A DNA stretch of 64,000 nt from LMUY01 sp964245075 (GTDB taxonomy: Bacteria; Pseudomonadota; Alphaproteobacteria; Acetobacterales; Acetobacteraceae), in NCBI GenBank assembly GCA_964245075.1, contig CAXTLC010000002.1:1-64000 (forward strand), written 5' to 3'. Numbering within the stretch: position 1 is the first letter of the stretch; every line of letters begins with the position of its first letter. Below, piece after piece: positions 48,067 to 56,544 of this stretch. Under the pieces are notes generated by a model, which saw only the letters and a list, made by a program, of their open reading frames with translations, was not told the DNA's origin and did no database searches. A program made the position numbers and the translations under genes.

Positions 48067-48399
48067 CTAGGGCTGCTCGATGCTGGCTGCAATATCCTCG
48101 GCCTTGCGCGCCAGCTTGGCGATGCGCGCCGTTTGCCGGGCTGGCGCCACGGCCGGGCTGGGCGGCGCCTGGCCGTTGCGCAGCGTGCGCAGCTCGACCG
48201 CCGTGTCATGCAGCTCGTCCGCCATCAGCAGGGCGGCCAGCACCAGCAGCCTGCCTTCGCCGCTCGCGCCACCGAGCGCCTTGATGCTTTCCACCCGCGC
48301 CTCGACCTGGCGCGCCATGTCTTGCAGGTGGGTCTCCTGCCCGTCCTCGCAGGCGACGGTGTAGGCGTAGCCGTTGATCTTGACCGTCAATTGCGACAT
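48067..48399 (-). CDS. zapA: Cell division protein ZapA
   Basis: This 110-residue protein starts MSQLTVKINGYAYTVACEDG, the ZapA beta-strand head, followed by a long helix (EARVESIKALGGASGEGRLLVLAALLMADEL). ZapA bundles FtsZ filaments. It follows a small coiled-coil gene by four bases. Confidence 0.94.
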   Translation of the reverse strand: MSQLTVKINGYAYTVACEDGQETHLQDMARQVEARVESIKALGGASGEGRLLVLAALLMADELHDTAVELRTLRNGQAPPSPAVAPARQTARIAKLARKAEDIAASIEQP

Positions 48400-48403
48400 C
48401 CGC

Positions 48404-48589
48404 TCAGGCCTCCACCGCCAGGGCGTCGCGCAACTGGGCGATCAGCGCATCCAGCCGCCCGGCTATGTCCGCGGCGCCCGGACCGGTCGTTGCGGCGGCG
48501 GCAGGGCGTTGCGCCGTTTGTGCGATGCGGTCCAACGCCGTCTCCAGCCGGGCCAACGCGTCGGCTTCCGCCATGTCCCCATCCAGCAT
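48404..48589 (-). CDS. Small coiled-coil protein upstream of zapA
   Basis: This predicted 61-residue, mostly helical protein (ALARLETALDRIAQTAQ and AGRLDALIAQLRDALAV) has heptad-like leucines. Small coiled-coil proteins of the DUF4164 type commonly precede zapA in alphaproteobacteria. The ATG at 48589 has GGGGA upstream; an internal ATG at 48574 is an alternative. A division-related role is inferred from position. Confidence 0.75.
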   Translation of the reverse strand: MLDGDMAEADALARLETALDRIAQTAQRPAAAATTGPGAADIAGRLDALIAQLRDALAVEA

Positions 48590-48752
48590 GCTCGTCCCCA
48601 GACCTAAGCAAACCCCGAAAGGCTTGCTCATGGATTAAACCCAACCGGTGTTGCGCGGCTTGAACGTTCTCGCCTTTACCCGTGCGCCAAGCCGCGCGAT
48701 CCTGCTTGGCGGTTGTTTGACCATCAAGCGCCGGCCCGCTCGGACGTCAAGC

Positions 48753-49169
48753 ATGAAGCCGCCCGCCCCATCGAGCTTTCCGCCCGCCGTCGTGGTGCAC
48801 GGCCTGCCGCACCTGCGGGCGGCGACGGCGCCCGGCCGGCCGGTGACGCTGCTGTCCGGGCCGGGCGCGGCGATCTACGCCGGATGCGGCTGGTGGCGGG
48901 CGCTGATGGCGCTGGGCGCAGGCGGCAATCCCGACATCCTGGACTGCGCCGACGCGCCCGGCCGCGCCCTGGAAGCGCTGCGCGCGGGCTGCCGGCAGCT
49001 CGTGCTGCATCCGGCGGTGCCGGCCTGGGCGCTCGTCGAGGCGCGGGCGGCGGTGGCGGGCGCGAGACTGCTGCCGGAGCGTCCGCCGGCGCTTGACCTG
49101 GCCGAACCGGGCGCCGTCCGGCGGCTGGCCGCGTGGCTCGACGGTGACAGCCCGGGGCCGCTCGGCTAA
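48753..49169 (+). CDS. Conserved hypothetical protein upstream of thiE
   Basis: This 138-residue protein has no domain I can name. It is rich in Ala, Gly and Leu, with the pattern VTLLSGPGAAIYAGCGWWRALM and DILDCADAPGRALEAL. The compact alternation of strands and helices looks like a real alpha/beta fold. It ends ten bases before thiE and is likely cotranscribed with it. Confidence 0.7.
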   Translation: MKPPAPSSFPPAVVVHGLPHLRAATAPGRPVTLLSGPGAAIYAGCGWWRALMALGAGGNPDILDCADAPGRALEALRAGCRQLVLHPAVPAWALVEARAAVAGARLLPERPPALDLAEPGAVRRLAAWLDGDSPGPLG

Positions 49170-49178
49170 GCCCGGACC

Positions 49179-49796
49179 ATGCCCGGCTGCCGCCTTTACC
49201 TCGTGACGCCGCCTGACCTCGGAACGCGGCCATTCCGCGACACGCTGGCGGCGGCGCTGGACGCGGGTGACGTCGCGGCGGTGCAGTTGCGGCTGAAGGA
49301 CGCCGGCGATGACGTCCTGCGCCGGGCGATCGACGCGTTGCGGCCGGTGGCGCAGGCCCGTGACGTCGCGTTCCTGTTGAATGACCGGCCCGACCTGGCC
49401 GCCGCCACCGGCTGCGACGGCGCCCATGTCGGGCAGGACGACATGCCGGCAGCGCAGGCCCGGGCGGTGCTCGGCACCCTCACCCTGGGCGTCACCTGCC
49501 ATGGGAGCCGGGACCTCGCCATGCTGGCCGGCGAGCATGGCGCCGACTACGTGGCGTTCGGCGCGTTCGGTCCGAGCGAAACCAAGGACCCGCCCGCGAT
49601 GGCGGATGCGGAGATCCTCGCCTGGTGGTCCGAGTTGATGGAACTGCCCTGCGTCGCCATCGGCGGCATCACGCCGCAGAATTGCGGGCCGCTGGTGGCC
49701 GCGGGGGCCGACTTCCTCGCCGTGTCGGCCGCGGTGTGGGCCAGCCCGGCGGGGCCGGCCGCAGCCGTGCGCGCCTTCAACGCCGCCATGGCCTGA
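49179..49796 (+). CDS. thiE: Thiamine phosphate synthase
   Basis: This 205-residue TIM-barrel enzyme joins HMP-PP and thiazole phosphate to form thiamine phosphate. It has FLLNDRPDLAAATGCDGAHVGQDDMP, GVTCHGSRDLAMLAGEHGADYVAFGAF and AIGGITPQN motifs. No TPP riboswitch was seen upstream. thiD is present in the same window at 30.6-31.4 kb. Confidence 0.94.
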   Translation: MPGCRLYLVTPPDLGTRPFRDTLAAALDAGDVAAVQLRLKDAGDDVLRRAIDALRPVAQARDVAFLLNDRPDLAAATGCDGAHVGQDDMPAAQARAVLGTLTLGVTCHGSRDLAMLAGEHGADYVAFGAFGPSETKDPPAMADAEILAWWSELMELPCVAIGGITPQNCGPLVAAGADFLAVSAAVWASPAGPAAAVRAFNAAMA

Positions 49797-49806
49797 CAGA
49801 TCCCGA

Positions 49807-49848
49807 GTTGTTCCGCTCCGGTTGTTCCGCTCCGGTTGTTCCGCTCCG
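49807..49848 (+). repeat. Three exact tandem copies of a 14-mer
   Basis: GTTGTTCCGCTCCG is repeated exactly three times (49807-49820, 49821-49834, 49835-49848). It lies between thiE and the aldolase gene, where the promoter and leader of the latter should be. Slippage-prone arrays like this can vary in copy number. Confidence 0.95.
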
Positions 49849-49902
49849 GGCACTTATGGCAGGATGGACACCATCATCCGGTATCGGGTTAAGCGGGGAA
49901 GC

Positions 49903-50799
49903 ATGGACACTGAGAAGATGGCGGCGCAGATGGCCGGCGCGGGCGGCTTCATCGCCGCGCTCGACCAGAGCGGCGGCTCGACCCCTGGCGCCTTGCGCGA
50001 CTACGGCGTGCCGGAAAGCGCCTATTCCGGCGATGCCGAGATGTTCGGCCTGATGCACGAGATGCGCGTGCGGATCATGTCCTCGCCCGCCTTCCGCGGC
50101 GGCCGCATCGTCGGCGCCATCCTGTTCGAGCGGACGATGGACGGCATGGCCCACGACAAGAAGGTGCCGTCCTTCCTGTGGGAGGAACGCGGGGTGGTGC
50201 CGTTCCTCAAAGTGGACAAGGGGTTGGAGGCCGAAGGGGACGGCGTCCAGTTGATGAAGCCGATGCCGGGCCTGGATGACTTGCTGGCCCGGGCGGCGAA
50301 GCTCGGCGTTTACGGCACCAAGATGCGTTCGGTGATCAAGTCCGCTTCTGCGGACGGTGTGGCCGCGATCGTCAAGCAGCAGTTCGCCATCGGCGACCAG
50401 ATCGCCCGGCACGGGCTGATGCCGATCCTGGAGCCGGAGGTGTCGATCAAGAGCCCCACCAAGGCCGAGGCGGAGGGACAACTGCTGCAAGCGCTGTCCC
50501 GGCACCTGGACGCGCTGCCATCCGGCCGCAAGGTCATGCTCAAGCTCACCATTCCCAGCCAGGCTGACCTTTACGAGCCTTTGATCAAGCATCCCCGTGT
50601 GGCCCGGGTGGTCGCGCTGTCCGGCGGCTACACGCGGCATGACGCCTGCCAGCGCCTGTCGCAGAACCATGGCATCATAGCCAGCTTCTCCCGCGCGCTC
50701 GTCGAAGGGCTGACGCGCGACATGAGCGACGAGCAGTTCAACGCGGCGCTCGGGGCGGCGGTGGAGGAGATCTATGCGGCTTCGGTGACCAAGCACTGA
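49903..50799 (+). CDS. Class I fructose-bisphosphate aldolase
   Basis: This 298-residue Schiff-base aldolase cleaves fructose-1,6-bisphosphate. It shows FIAALDQSGGSTPGALRDYG, FLKVDKGLEAEGDGVQLMKP, GVYGTKMRSVI and EPEVSIKSP, typical of the class I family seen in Staphylococcus and many alphaproteobacteria. The start at 49903 follows GGGGA; an ATG at 49864 in the same frame is less well supported. Confidence 0.94.
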   Translation: MDTEKMAAQMAGAGGFIAALDQSGGSTPGALRDYGVPESAYSGDAEMFGLMHEMRVRIMSSPAFRGGRIVGAILFERTMDGMAHDKKVPSFLWEERGVVPFLKVDKGLEAEGDGVQLMKPMPGLDDLLARAAKLGVYGTKMRSVIKSASADGVAAIVKQQFAIGDQIARHGLMPILEPEVSIKSPTKAEAEGQLLQALSRHLDALPSGRKVMLKLTIPSQADLYEPLIKHPRVARVVALSGGYTRHDACQRLSQNHGIIASFSRALVEGLTRDMSDEQFNAALGAAVEEIYAASVTKH

Positions 50800-50845
50800 G
50801 CGGCGAGCGGCTGCCGGCCGCGCACTGAGCGTCAGGCGGGCCGGC

Positions 50846-50949
50846 CAGACCGCTTTTTGGCTGACCGTGAACGCTCGGCGCGGTCTAGCTCTTTGTTTGG
50901 CCTGGCATTGACGCCCTGGCTGTTTCCAGCCAGGGCGATCGTAGGCTAG
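50846..50949 (-). repeat. Structured ~105-bp repeat, left copy
   Basis: This is an inverted, roughly 88-90% identical copy of 53381-53486. In minus-strand sense it holds a perfect 11-bp hairpin with a GAAA loop (50912-50937), then a linker, then a second, larger stem formed by GACCGC/GCGGTC with an inner GCTGACCGT arm. It begins at the TAG stop codon of the small lipoprotein gene. Confidence 0.85.
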
Positions 50950-51083
50950 TGGCCGTTGGACATCGTTCGGCTGACAGGGTTGTAGCGGCCGCCCGAGGGC
51001 GGCTCATGCCCAGGCATGCCGGGTTTAACGAGGCCGCAAGCGGCAAGCGCGAGGAGGCCGAGCAGCAGAGTGAGGCGCGCCAT
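50946..51083 (-). CDS. Very small lipoprotein (45 residues)
   Basis: MARLTLLLGLLALAACGLVK shows a short signal with a lipobox ending in LAAC (Cys16). The mature peptide is only about 30 residues and Pro/Gly-rich (PGHEPPSGGRYNP). Tiny lipoproteins of this type are common in Acetobacteraceae and have no known role. Its stop codon forms the first bases of the structured repeat. Confidence 0.6.
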   Translation of the reverse strand: MARLTLLLGLLALAACGLVKPGMPGHEPPSGGRYNPVSRTMSNGH

Positions 51084-51132
51084 GCGGCGAAAGCGCGCCA
51101 GCACGCGGATTGTTCCCCGTGCGCACCGGTGC

Positions 51133-52752
51133 CTATCCCAGTGCGCGCGCCCGTTCCCGCAGCAGGAATTTCTGCATCTTGCCCGTGGACGTCTTGGGAA
51201 GCGGCCCGAACACCACCGTCCGCGGCGCCTTGTAGTGCGCCATGTGACCGCGGCAGAACGCCACGAGGTCCGCCTCGTCCGCCGCGGCGCCGGGCTTGAG
51301 GGTGACGAAGGCGCAAGGCGTCTCGCCCCATTTGGGGTCCGGCCGGGCGACCACCGCGGCTTCCAGCACGGCCGGGTGGCGGTAGAGCACGCTCTCGATC
51401 TCGATGGTGGAGATGTTCTCGCCGCCGCTGATGATGATGTCCTTGGCCCGGTCGCGGATCTCGGCATACCCGTCCGGGTGCCGCACGCCGAGGTCCCCGG
51501 TGTGGAACCAGCCGCCGGCGAAGGCGGCGTCCGTGGCGGCCGGGTCCTTCAGGTAACCCTTCATCGTGACGTTGCCGCGCATCAGCAACTCGCCCATCGT
51601 TTCCCCATCCTGCGGCACCGGCGCCAGGCTGTCCGGGTCCGCCACGATGAGGCCTTCCTGCACCGCGTAGGTCACGCCTTGCCGCGCCTTGAGCGTGGCG
51701 CGCTCGGCGGCGGGCAGCGCGTCCCACTCGCCGTGCCACTCGCAAACGGTGACCGGGCCGTAGGTTTCGGTCAGCCCGTAAACGTGGGTGACGGCGAAGT
51801 TCAGCCGCTCCATGCCCTCGATGATGGCGGCGGGAGGTGAGGCGCCGGCGGTCATCATGTGCACCGGGCGGGGCCGCTGCTGCACGCCGGGCGCGTTGAG
51901 GATCATGCCCATGACGACCGGGGCGCCGCACAGGTGGGTGACGCCTTCCTCGTCCAGCGCCCGCAGGATGGCGCCGGCCTCGACCCGGCGCAGGCAGACA
52001 TGGGTGCCGGCCTGCGCCGTGACCGCCCACGGGAAGCACCAGCCGTTGCAGTGGAACATCGGCAGCGTCCACAGGTACACCGGGTGATGCGGCATGGCCC
52101 AGGTGACGATGTTGCCGAGCGCGTTCAGGTAGGCGCCGCGGTGGTGGTAGACGACCCCTTTCGGCCGCCCGGTGGTGCCGGACGTGTAGTTCAGCGCGAT
52201 CGCGTCCCACTCGTCCGGCGGCAGGGTGACGGGATGCGCCGGGTTCCCGGAGGCGAGGAACGCCTCGTACTCGCACTCGCCCAGCAGCGCGCCGGGGGGC
52301 GCCAGCCCGTCGTCGATGTCGATGACCAGCGGGCGTGCGGCAGGCGGCATCAGGGCGAGGGCGGCGGCGACCGTGGCGGAGAACTCGCGGTCGGTGATCA
52401 GCACCTTCGCCTCGCCGTGCGCCAGGATGTAGGCGATCGTTTCCGCGTCCAGCCGCACGTTGAGGGCGTTGAGCACCGCGCCGAGCATCGGCACGGCGAA
52501 ATGCGCTTCCAGCATGGGCGGCGTGTTCGGCGCCATCACCGCGACCGTGTCGCCCTGGCCGATGCCGTGGCGCGCCAGGGCGGAGGCCAGCCGGCGGCAC
52601 CGTTCGGCGGTCTGCCGCCAGGTGGCGCGATAAGCGCCGTGCACCACGGCCAGCCGGTCCGGATGGACCGCGGCGGCGCGGGTGAGGAAGGAAAGGGGCG
52701 AGAGCGGAACGTAGTTGGCTGGAGTCTTCGGCAAATCGAATGGATTAGCCAT
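51133..52752 (-). CDS. Acyl-CoA synthetase (AMP-dependent, AlkK-like)
   Basis: This 539-residue ANL-family enzyme has the P-loop ALNYTSGTTGRPKGV, the motif HVYGLTETYGP, the hinge motif GWFHTGDLGVRHPDGY and the C-terminal PKTSTGKMQKF with the catalytic lysine. AlkK-like synthetases activate medium- and long-chain fatty acids. A strong AAGGAGGAGG ribosome site supports ATG 52752. It is divergent from the decayed toxin-antitoxin genes and sits between the two structured repeats. Confidence 0.92.
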   Translation of the reverse strand: MANPFDLPKTPANYVPLSPLSFLTRAAAVHPDRLAVVHGAYRATWRQTAERCRRLASALARHGIGQGDTVAVMAPNTPPMLEAHFAVPMLGAVLNALNVRLDAETIAYILAHGEAKVLITDREFSATVAAALALMPPAARPLVIDIDDGLAPPGALLGECEYEAFLASGNPAHPVTLPPDEWDAIALNYTSGTTGRPKGVVYHHRGAYLNALGNIVTWAMPHHPVYLWTLPMFHCNGWCFPWAVTAQAGTHVCLRRVEAGAILRALDEEGVTHLCGAPVVMGMILNAPGVQQRPRPVHMMTAGASPPAAIIEGMERLNFAVTHVYGLTETYGPVTVCEWHGEWDALPAAERATLKARQGVTYAVQEGLIVADPDSLAPVPQDGETMGELLMRGNVTMKGYLKDPAATDAAFAGGWFHTGDLGVRHPDGYAEIRDRAKDIIISGGENISTIEIESVLYRHPAVLEAAVVARPDPKWGETPCAFVTLKPGAAADEADLVAFCRGHMAHYKAPRTVVFGPLPKTSTGKMQKFLLRERARALG

Positions 52753-52837
52753 GGCAGCCTCCTCCTTGCGTCGTGCGCGTTCGACTTGTCGCCTTGTAGC
52801 GCGCCGATGTGGTGTAACGGAGAAGGAGGATCGCGCC

Positions 52838-53087
52838 ATGGGTGTTCCGCTGTCCATTCGTCTCGACGACGATGTGCGTGACGAGTTGGAGGCCCAAGCC
52901 CGCGCCGAAGGCATCGGGTTGGCGACCCTGTTGCGGGACATTGCGACCCGCGCTGCCCTTGATGCGCGCCGGGTCCGCAACCGGGAGGCGAGCGCCAGCG
53001 TCGGCGAGTTGGTCAGGACATCGGTTGAGGCACGGGCCACGGGCGTTCTACGAGGACTGGGGAACGCCGGCAGCCGATGCCGGCTGA
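52838..53087 (+). pseudogene. Ribbon-helix-helix antitoxin gene, frameshifted by a 7-bp duplication
   Basis: The frame from ATG 52838 (GGAGGA ahead of it) reads MGVPLSIRLDDDVRDELEAQ, an RHH antitoxin-like N terminus. At 53031-53044 the heptamer CACGGGC is present twice in tandem. With one copy removed, the frame continues EARAFYEDWGTPAADAG and stops at 53087, which matches the usual C terminus of this antitoxin type. As given, the frame runs off into unrelated residues. A sequencing error cannot be excluded, but the clean duplication argues for mutation. Confidence 0.75.
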
Positions 53088-53384
53088 TCTCAGCCTTCGC
53101 GCCGGCCAGGTCGTTCTGGCGGATTGGCGGGGAGACACGCTGGCCAAGAAGCTGAACAAGCGCCGTCCCGCCGCGGTCGTTGACGATTTGTTCGCCTCCA
53201 GCTATCCGGGCGCGATCCTCGTCCCTTGACCGACAACGGCTGCCGCAAGCCATGCTGGGCCGCGTCCCATCTTGTGGCCACAAGGTCCAAGCTGCGGATA
53301 CGGACCACGCACGGCCATGTCATGGCGGCACAGCTCAACGCCATCCGCCGCCAGATTGCCTTGGCAGTCGGGCTGGAGCGCTAG
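53077..53384 (+). pseudogene. MazF/PemK-type toxin gene remnant
   Basis: ATG 53077 overlaps the antitoxin end by 11 bases, the normal layout of such pairs. It reads LRAGQVVLADWRGD and LNKRRPAAVV, typical of PemK/MazF endoribonucleases, then SSYPGAILVP and a premature TGA (53227-53229). Shifting frame recovers LTDNGCRKPCWAASHLV and AIRRQIALAVGLER, ending at TAG 53382-53384. The segment between ILVPLTD and NGC appears shorter than in intact relatives (from memory of the family). The toxin is therefore inactive. Confidence 0.75.
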
Positions 53385-53486
53385 CCTGCAATCGCCCCGA
53401 CTGGAAACAGTCAGGGCGTCAATTGCCAGACCAAACAAAGAGTTAAACCGCGCTGACCGTTCACGGTCAGCCAAAAAGCGGTCTGA
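53381..53486 (+). repeat. Structured ~105-bp repeat, right copy
   Basis: This is the inverted partner of 50846-50949. The first hairpin (53393-53418) again has a GAAA loop, with stem GACTG/CAGTC where the left copy has GGCTG/CAGCC: both sides changed together. The second structure contains TGACCGTTCACGGTCA, a near-perfect palindrome, closed by ACCGC/GCGGT. The copy starts at the stop codon of the toxin remnant. Confidence 0.85.
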
Positions 53487-53493
53487 CGTCGCA

Positions 53494-55538
53494 TCAGAAC
53501 CCGAACATGTGGTCCAGCGAGAAACCGCCGCGGTCATCCATCAGCCCGTGNNNNNNNNNNNNNNNNNNNNNNNNNNNNNNNNNNNNNNNNNNNNNNNNNN
53601 NNNNNNNNNNNNNNNNNNNNNNNNNNNNNNNNNNNNNNNNNNNNNNNNNNAGAACCCGAACATGTGGTCCAGCGAGAAACCGCCGCGGTCATCCATCAGC
53701 CCGTGGTAGCCGAACAGCCGGCAGGTCCGGTCATCCACCATCACGTAGCCGCGCGGCCCGGCCCGCCGCAGCAGCGCGTCCCCGAAAACCTCGTGCGGCC
53801 ACACCATCGCCGAGCCGGAGCAGGCGATGGCGAGCGGGCGCTCCTCCAGCAACGCGCCCTCGCCGTCGTGCAGCAGCAGCCGGGTGCTGGATTGGGGATG
53901 CCAGGCGGCCGAGGCCGGGTAGGTCAGGTGCGCGAAGGAGCGGTGCGGCCCAGAGGCCGTGTCGGAGCCCAGTTTGAGGAACAGCCGCGTCGTCAGGCCC
54001 GGCGGCGGGCCATTGTAGGATTGCGGCTCGCCCTTGTAGGTCATCAGCGTGTTGAAGATATGCGCGCCGAAGCTGGTTTCCGCCGCGTGGCCGCTGCGCC
54101 GGTCCTCGTAGCGCGCCAGGCAGTGCAGCCAGCCATCCGCGCCGCCGCCGTCGCGGAAATCGTACACCAGTTCCGCGTGGCCGCCTTCGGCATCAAGCTC
54201 GGCCAGGTCGAGCGCCAGGTCGTGGTTGCGCGGCAGCCTGCCCAGGAAGCGCTCGGCCAGGAGGCGGCCGTCGGCGGCGAACACGTCGATGCGGATCGGC
54301 AGGTCCGCCTGGCTTTCCGCCATCGGCGTCGGCTGCACCACGGTGGAGAACCGCTCGGGCGGCAGCACCGGGAACGGCAGCAGGTAGCCGCGGCCGAGCA
54401 GGTTGGACAGCGCCGGGATGCCCGGGTCAGGCCGCAGGTCCGCCCGTTCCACGTTGACGTGGGCGATGCGGGTGCGGCCGTTCGCCACCACCTCGTAGCG
54501 CGGACGGACCATGTGGCGGCCGGCGCGCAGCTCCACCTGGGCGGGCCAGCGCAGGCCGGGCAGCAGATCGGCCACGTCCAGCGCCACGGTCGCGAACGGC
54601 GCCACCTCGCGGTCCAGCGTCACCGGCTGCTCGGCGCCCATGCGGTCCAGCGCCAGCGTGCCGGCGGGAATGGGCGCCGCGTGGCTGTTCTGCAGCCATA
54701 GCACGACCCGCTCGCCGTCCCGCGGGGCGGGCAGCCCGGCGTAGCGGTCGGAGGGCCAGGCGTTGGCGTCGTGGGTGCAGGACAGGCTCGGCTCGGCTCC
54801 GGTGCCGTAGGTGTCCAGCGCGTACTTCACCACGTCATGCCCGGCCACGCCGATCGCGTGCACGAAGAGCTGGCCGCGGAACGGCGGCAGCGCGAAGCGG
54901 GCGCGCACCTCCGCGCTGTCGATGGCGACGCCGCCGACGCCGGGCGGCAGCTCCTGCTCCCATTCCGCCAGCACCGTGCCCGCCTCGCCGAACAGCCGCA
55001 GCCAAAGCCGTACGGACTTGGCGCCGTAGCCGGCCCAGTAATTGGCGGTGACCAGCCGGGTGGACAGCCCGTCGGCGTCCCGGAAGAAGGCGTAGTTGCT
55101 GGCGAAGTTCAGCGGGTCGAGGTAACGGCGCGGGTTGGTCAGCATGGCGGGCGGCAGCCGCGCCCCGTCCAGCGAGGCCAGCGCCATCCCGGGCGGCAGC
55201 ACGGGCCGCAGCCGCTCGCCGAGCTTGGCCGCGTCGAAGCTGGCCACCAGCAGGGTGGCAGCCGCGGAGCGGGGCAGGTCGGTGACCGGTTGCGCCCGGC
55301 ACCCGGCGCGCGGCTGGCCGATCTGCTCCGAGTCGTGCACGTACACCGCCGCCGGCGCCGGCATCTCGGGATGCAGCGCGAACAGCGCGTCCGCCACCCC
55401 GTCCGGGTCGTACACGGCGAGCGGCGTCTTCAGCCCGGACGCCAAGATCGCCACGGCTTCGGCGGCCAGGGGATGCGCGAGCGCCTTGTAGAGCACGTTG
55501 CCGCCCTGGCGCGCGTCGAAAGTCCGGATATCCAGCAT
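53494..55538 (-). CDS. Uncharacterised ~629-aa protein, interrupted by the scaffold gap
   Basis: I do not recognise the family. The start is ATG 55538 (MLDIRTFDARQGGNVLYKAL). The first ~160 residues look alpha/beta (Rossmann-like), the rest mainly beta-rich with many Arg/Leu strands. The frame is open to 53651 and, once the 100 N and one of the two identical 55-mers flanking them are removed, it continues exactly in frame to TGA at 53494-53496 (630 codons), ending DHMFGF. The start is 10 bases after the ELM1-like gene, so the two are probably one operon. Confidence 0.75.
53551..53650. other. Scaffold gap of 100 N
   Basis: Exactly 100 N, the conventional length for a gap of unknown size. The 55 bases before the gap (53496-53550) are identical to the 55 bases after it (53651-53705), so the two contigs most likely overlap by one assembly k-mer and the gap does not exist. 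Confidence 0.95.
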
Positions 55539-55548
55539 GTCGGTGTTC

Positions 55549-56469
55549 TCAGAATCCCAAGCGTCGGCGCAGGGTATCGGCTGCCTCCGCCGTGTCGTCC
55601 AGCGGCGAAGTGGGCCACAGGTCCAGCCGTCCGGCAAAGGGGCGCACGCGGCCTTCCGCGCGCAACCCGTCGAGAAAGGCGCCGATGCGGCGTGAGCGGC
55701 CCGGCAGCTCCGCCAGCAGCACCGGGACGGCGGTCGCCACCGCCTCGGACACCATGGACACGCTGTCGATCGTCACCACGATGGCGTCGGCGCTGGCCAG
55801 CAGGCCGAAATACGGGTTTTCCCCCGTCCCGTCCCAAACGCTGGCCCCGAGTGGTTCCAATGCGTCACGTAGGGCCCGTTGCACGGCGGGGGCGGTGCGG
55901 CGTGACGGCGTGACGGCCAGCCCGACCCGGTCCCCTCGCACGGTGGCGGCAAGCTGGGCTGCGAGCGCTTCCCCTTCCGCCGCTTCCAGCCGGTAGCGGC
56001 CGTTGCTGCCGCCCACCAGCACGGCCAGGAGCGGGCGGGGCAAGGGGGCCAGGCGCTCCGCCCATTCCGCCCGCGCCACCGCCAGCCGCGCGGCGGTGGC
56101 GCGGTGCAGCGCGGTGCGGGTGGTGATGACGTTGGCGCCGCGCAGGCCGTCATGCCGGGTGACGACGACCTGGTCGAAACGCCTCGGGTCCATGCGCGGG
56201 TGCTGGATCTGCACCGCCAGCCGTCCCCGCCGCCGCAGCGCCGCCAGCACGGGGGCCGCCTTGCCGCCGCAGCCGATCAGCAGCCGCTCCGGCGGCGTTG
56301 CCACGCCTGCCGCGCGCAGGGGCGAGGGCCAGAACCGCGCCGGCATCCACCACCAGGGCAGCCGCCTTTGCAGCGTCAGCATCCGCGGTTGCAGCCCGGC
56401 AGCCTCGGCCAAGCCGAGCGCCTGGGACCGCATGCCGGCCAAGTCCTCCGCCAGGATCACGCTTTCCAC
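55549..56469 (-). CDS. Mitochondrial-fission ELM1 family protein
   Basis: This 306-residue protein matches the ELM1 family: AVQIQHPRMDPRRFDQVVVTRHDGLRG in part, LLAVLVGGSNGRYRL and VTIDSVSMVSEAVATAVPVLL. The fold resembles glycosyltransferase-B-type proteins (the core ends in a GT-B-like nucleotide-binding half). Plant ELM1 recruits the division dynamin to mitochondria; bacterial members have no proven function, but a glycosyltransferase-like role is often suggested. It leads the two-gene group with the uncharacterised protein. Confidence 0.87.
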   Translation of the reverse strand: MESVILAEDLAGMRSQALGLAEAAGLQPRMLTLQRRLPWWWMPARFWPSPLRAAGVATPPERLLIGCGGKAAPVLAALRRRGRLAVQIQHPRMDPRRFDQVVVTRHDGLRGANVITTRTALHRATAARLAVARAEWAERLAPLPRPLLAVLVGGSNGRYRLEAAEGEALAAQLAATVRGDRVGLAVTPSRRTAPAVQRALRDALEPLGASVWDGTGENPYFGLLASADAIVVTIDSVSMVSEAVATAVPVLLAELPGRSRRIGAFLDGLRAEGRVRPFAGRLDLWPTSPLDDTAEAADTLRRRLGF

Positions 56470-56544
56470 GGATGCGCTTCTCGGCGCTCGGGTAACAGAG
56501 CGTCAAGGGCGGCCTCCCCCGCGGCGCGACCCGCCGCGGGGGCC

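Noticed and set aside
49170..49178. TPP riboswitch before thiE (or before thiD at 31.4 kb)
   Set aside because: Only a few bases separate thiE from the preceding gene, and thiD overlaps glmM, so there is no room for one.
53496..53705. A true 55-bp direct duplication around the gap
   Set aside because: Exact identity, abutting both gap ends, and restoration of the reading frame upon merging all point to an assembler overlap, not biology.
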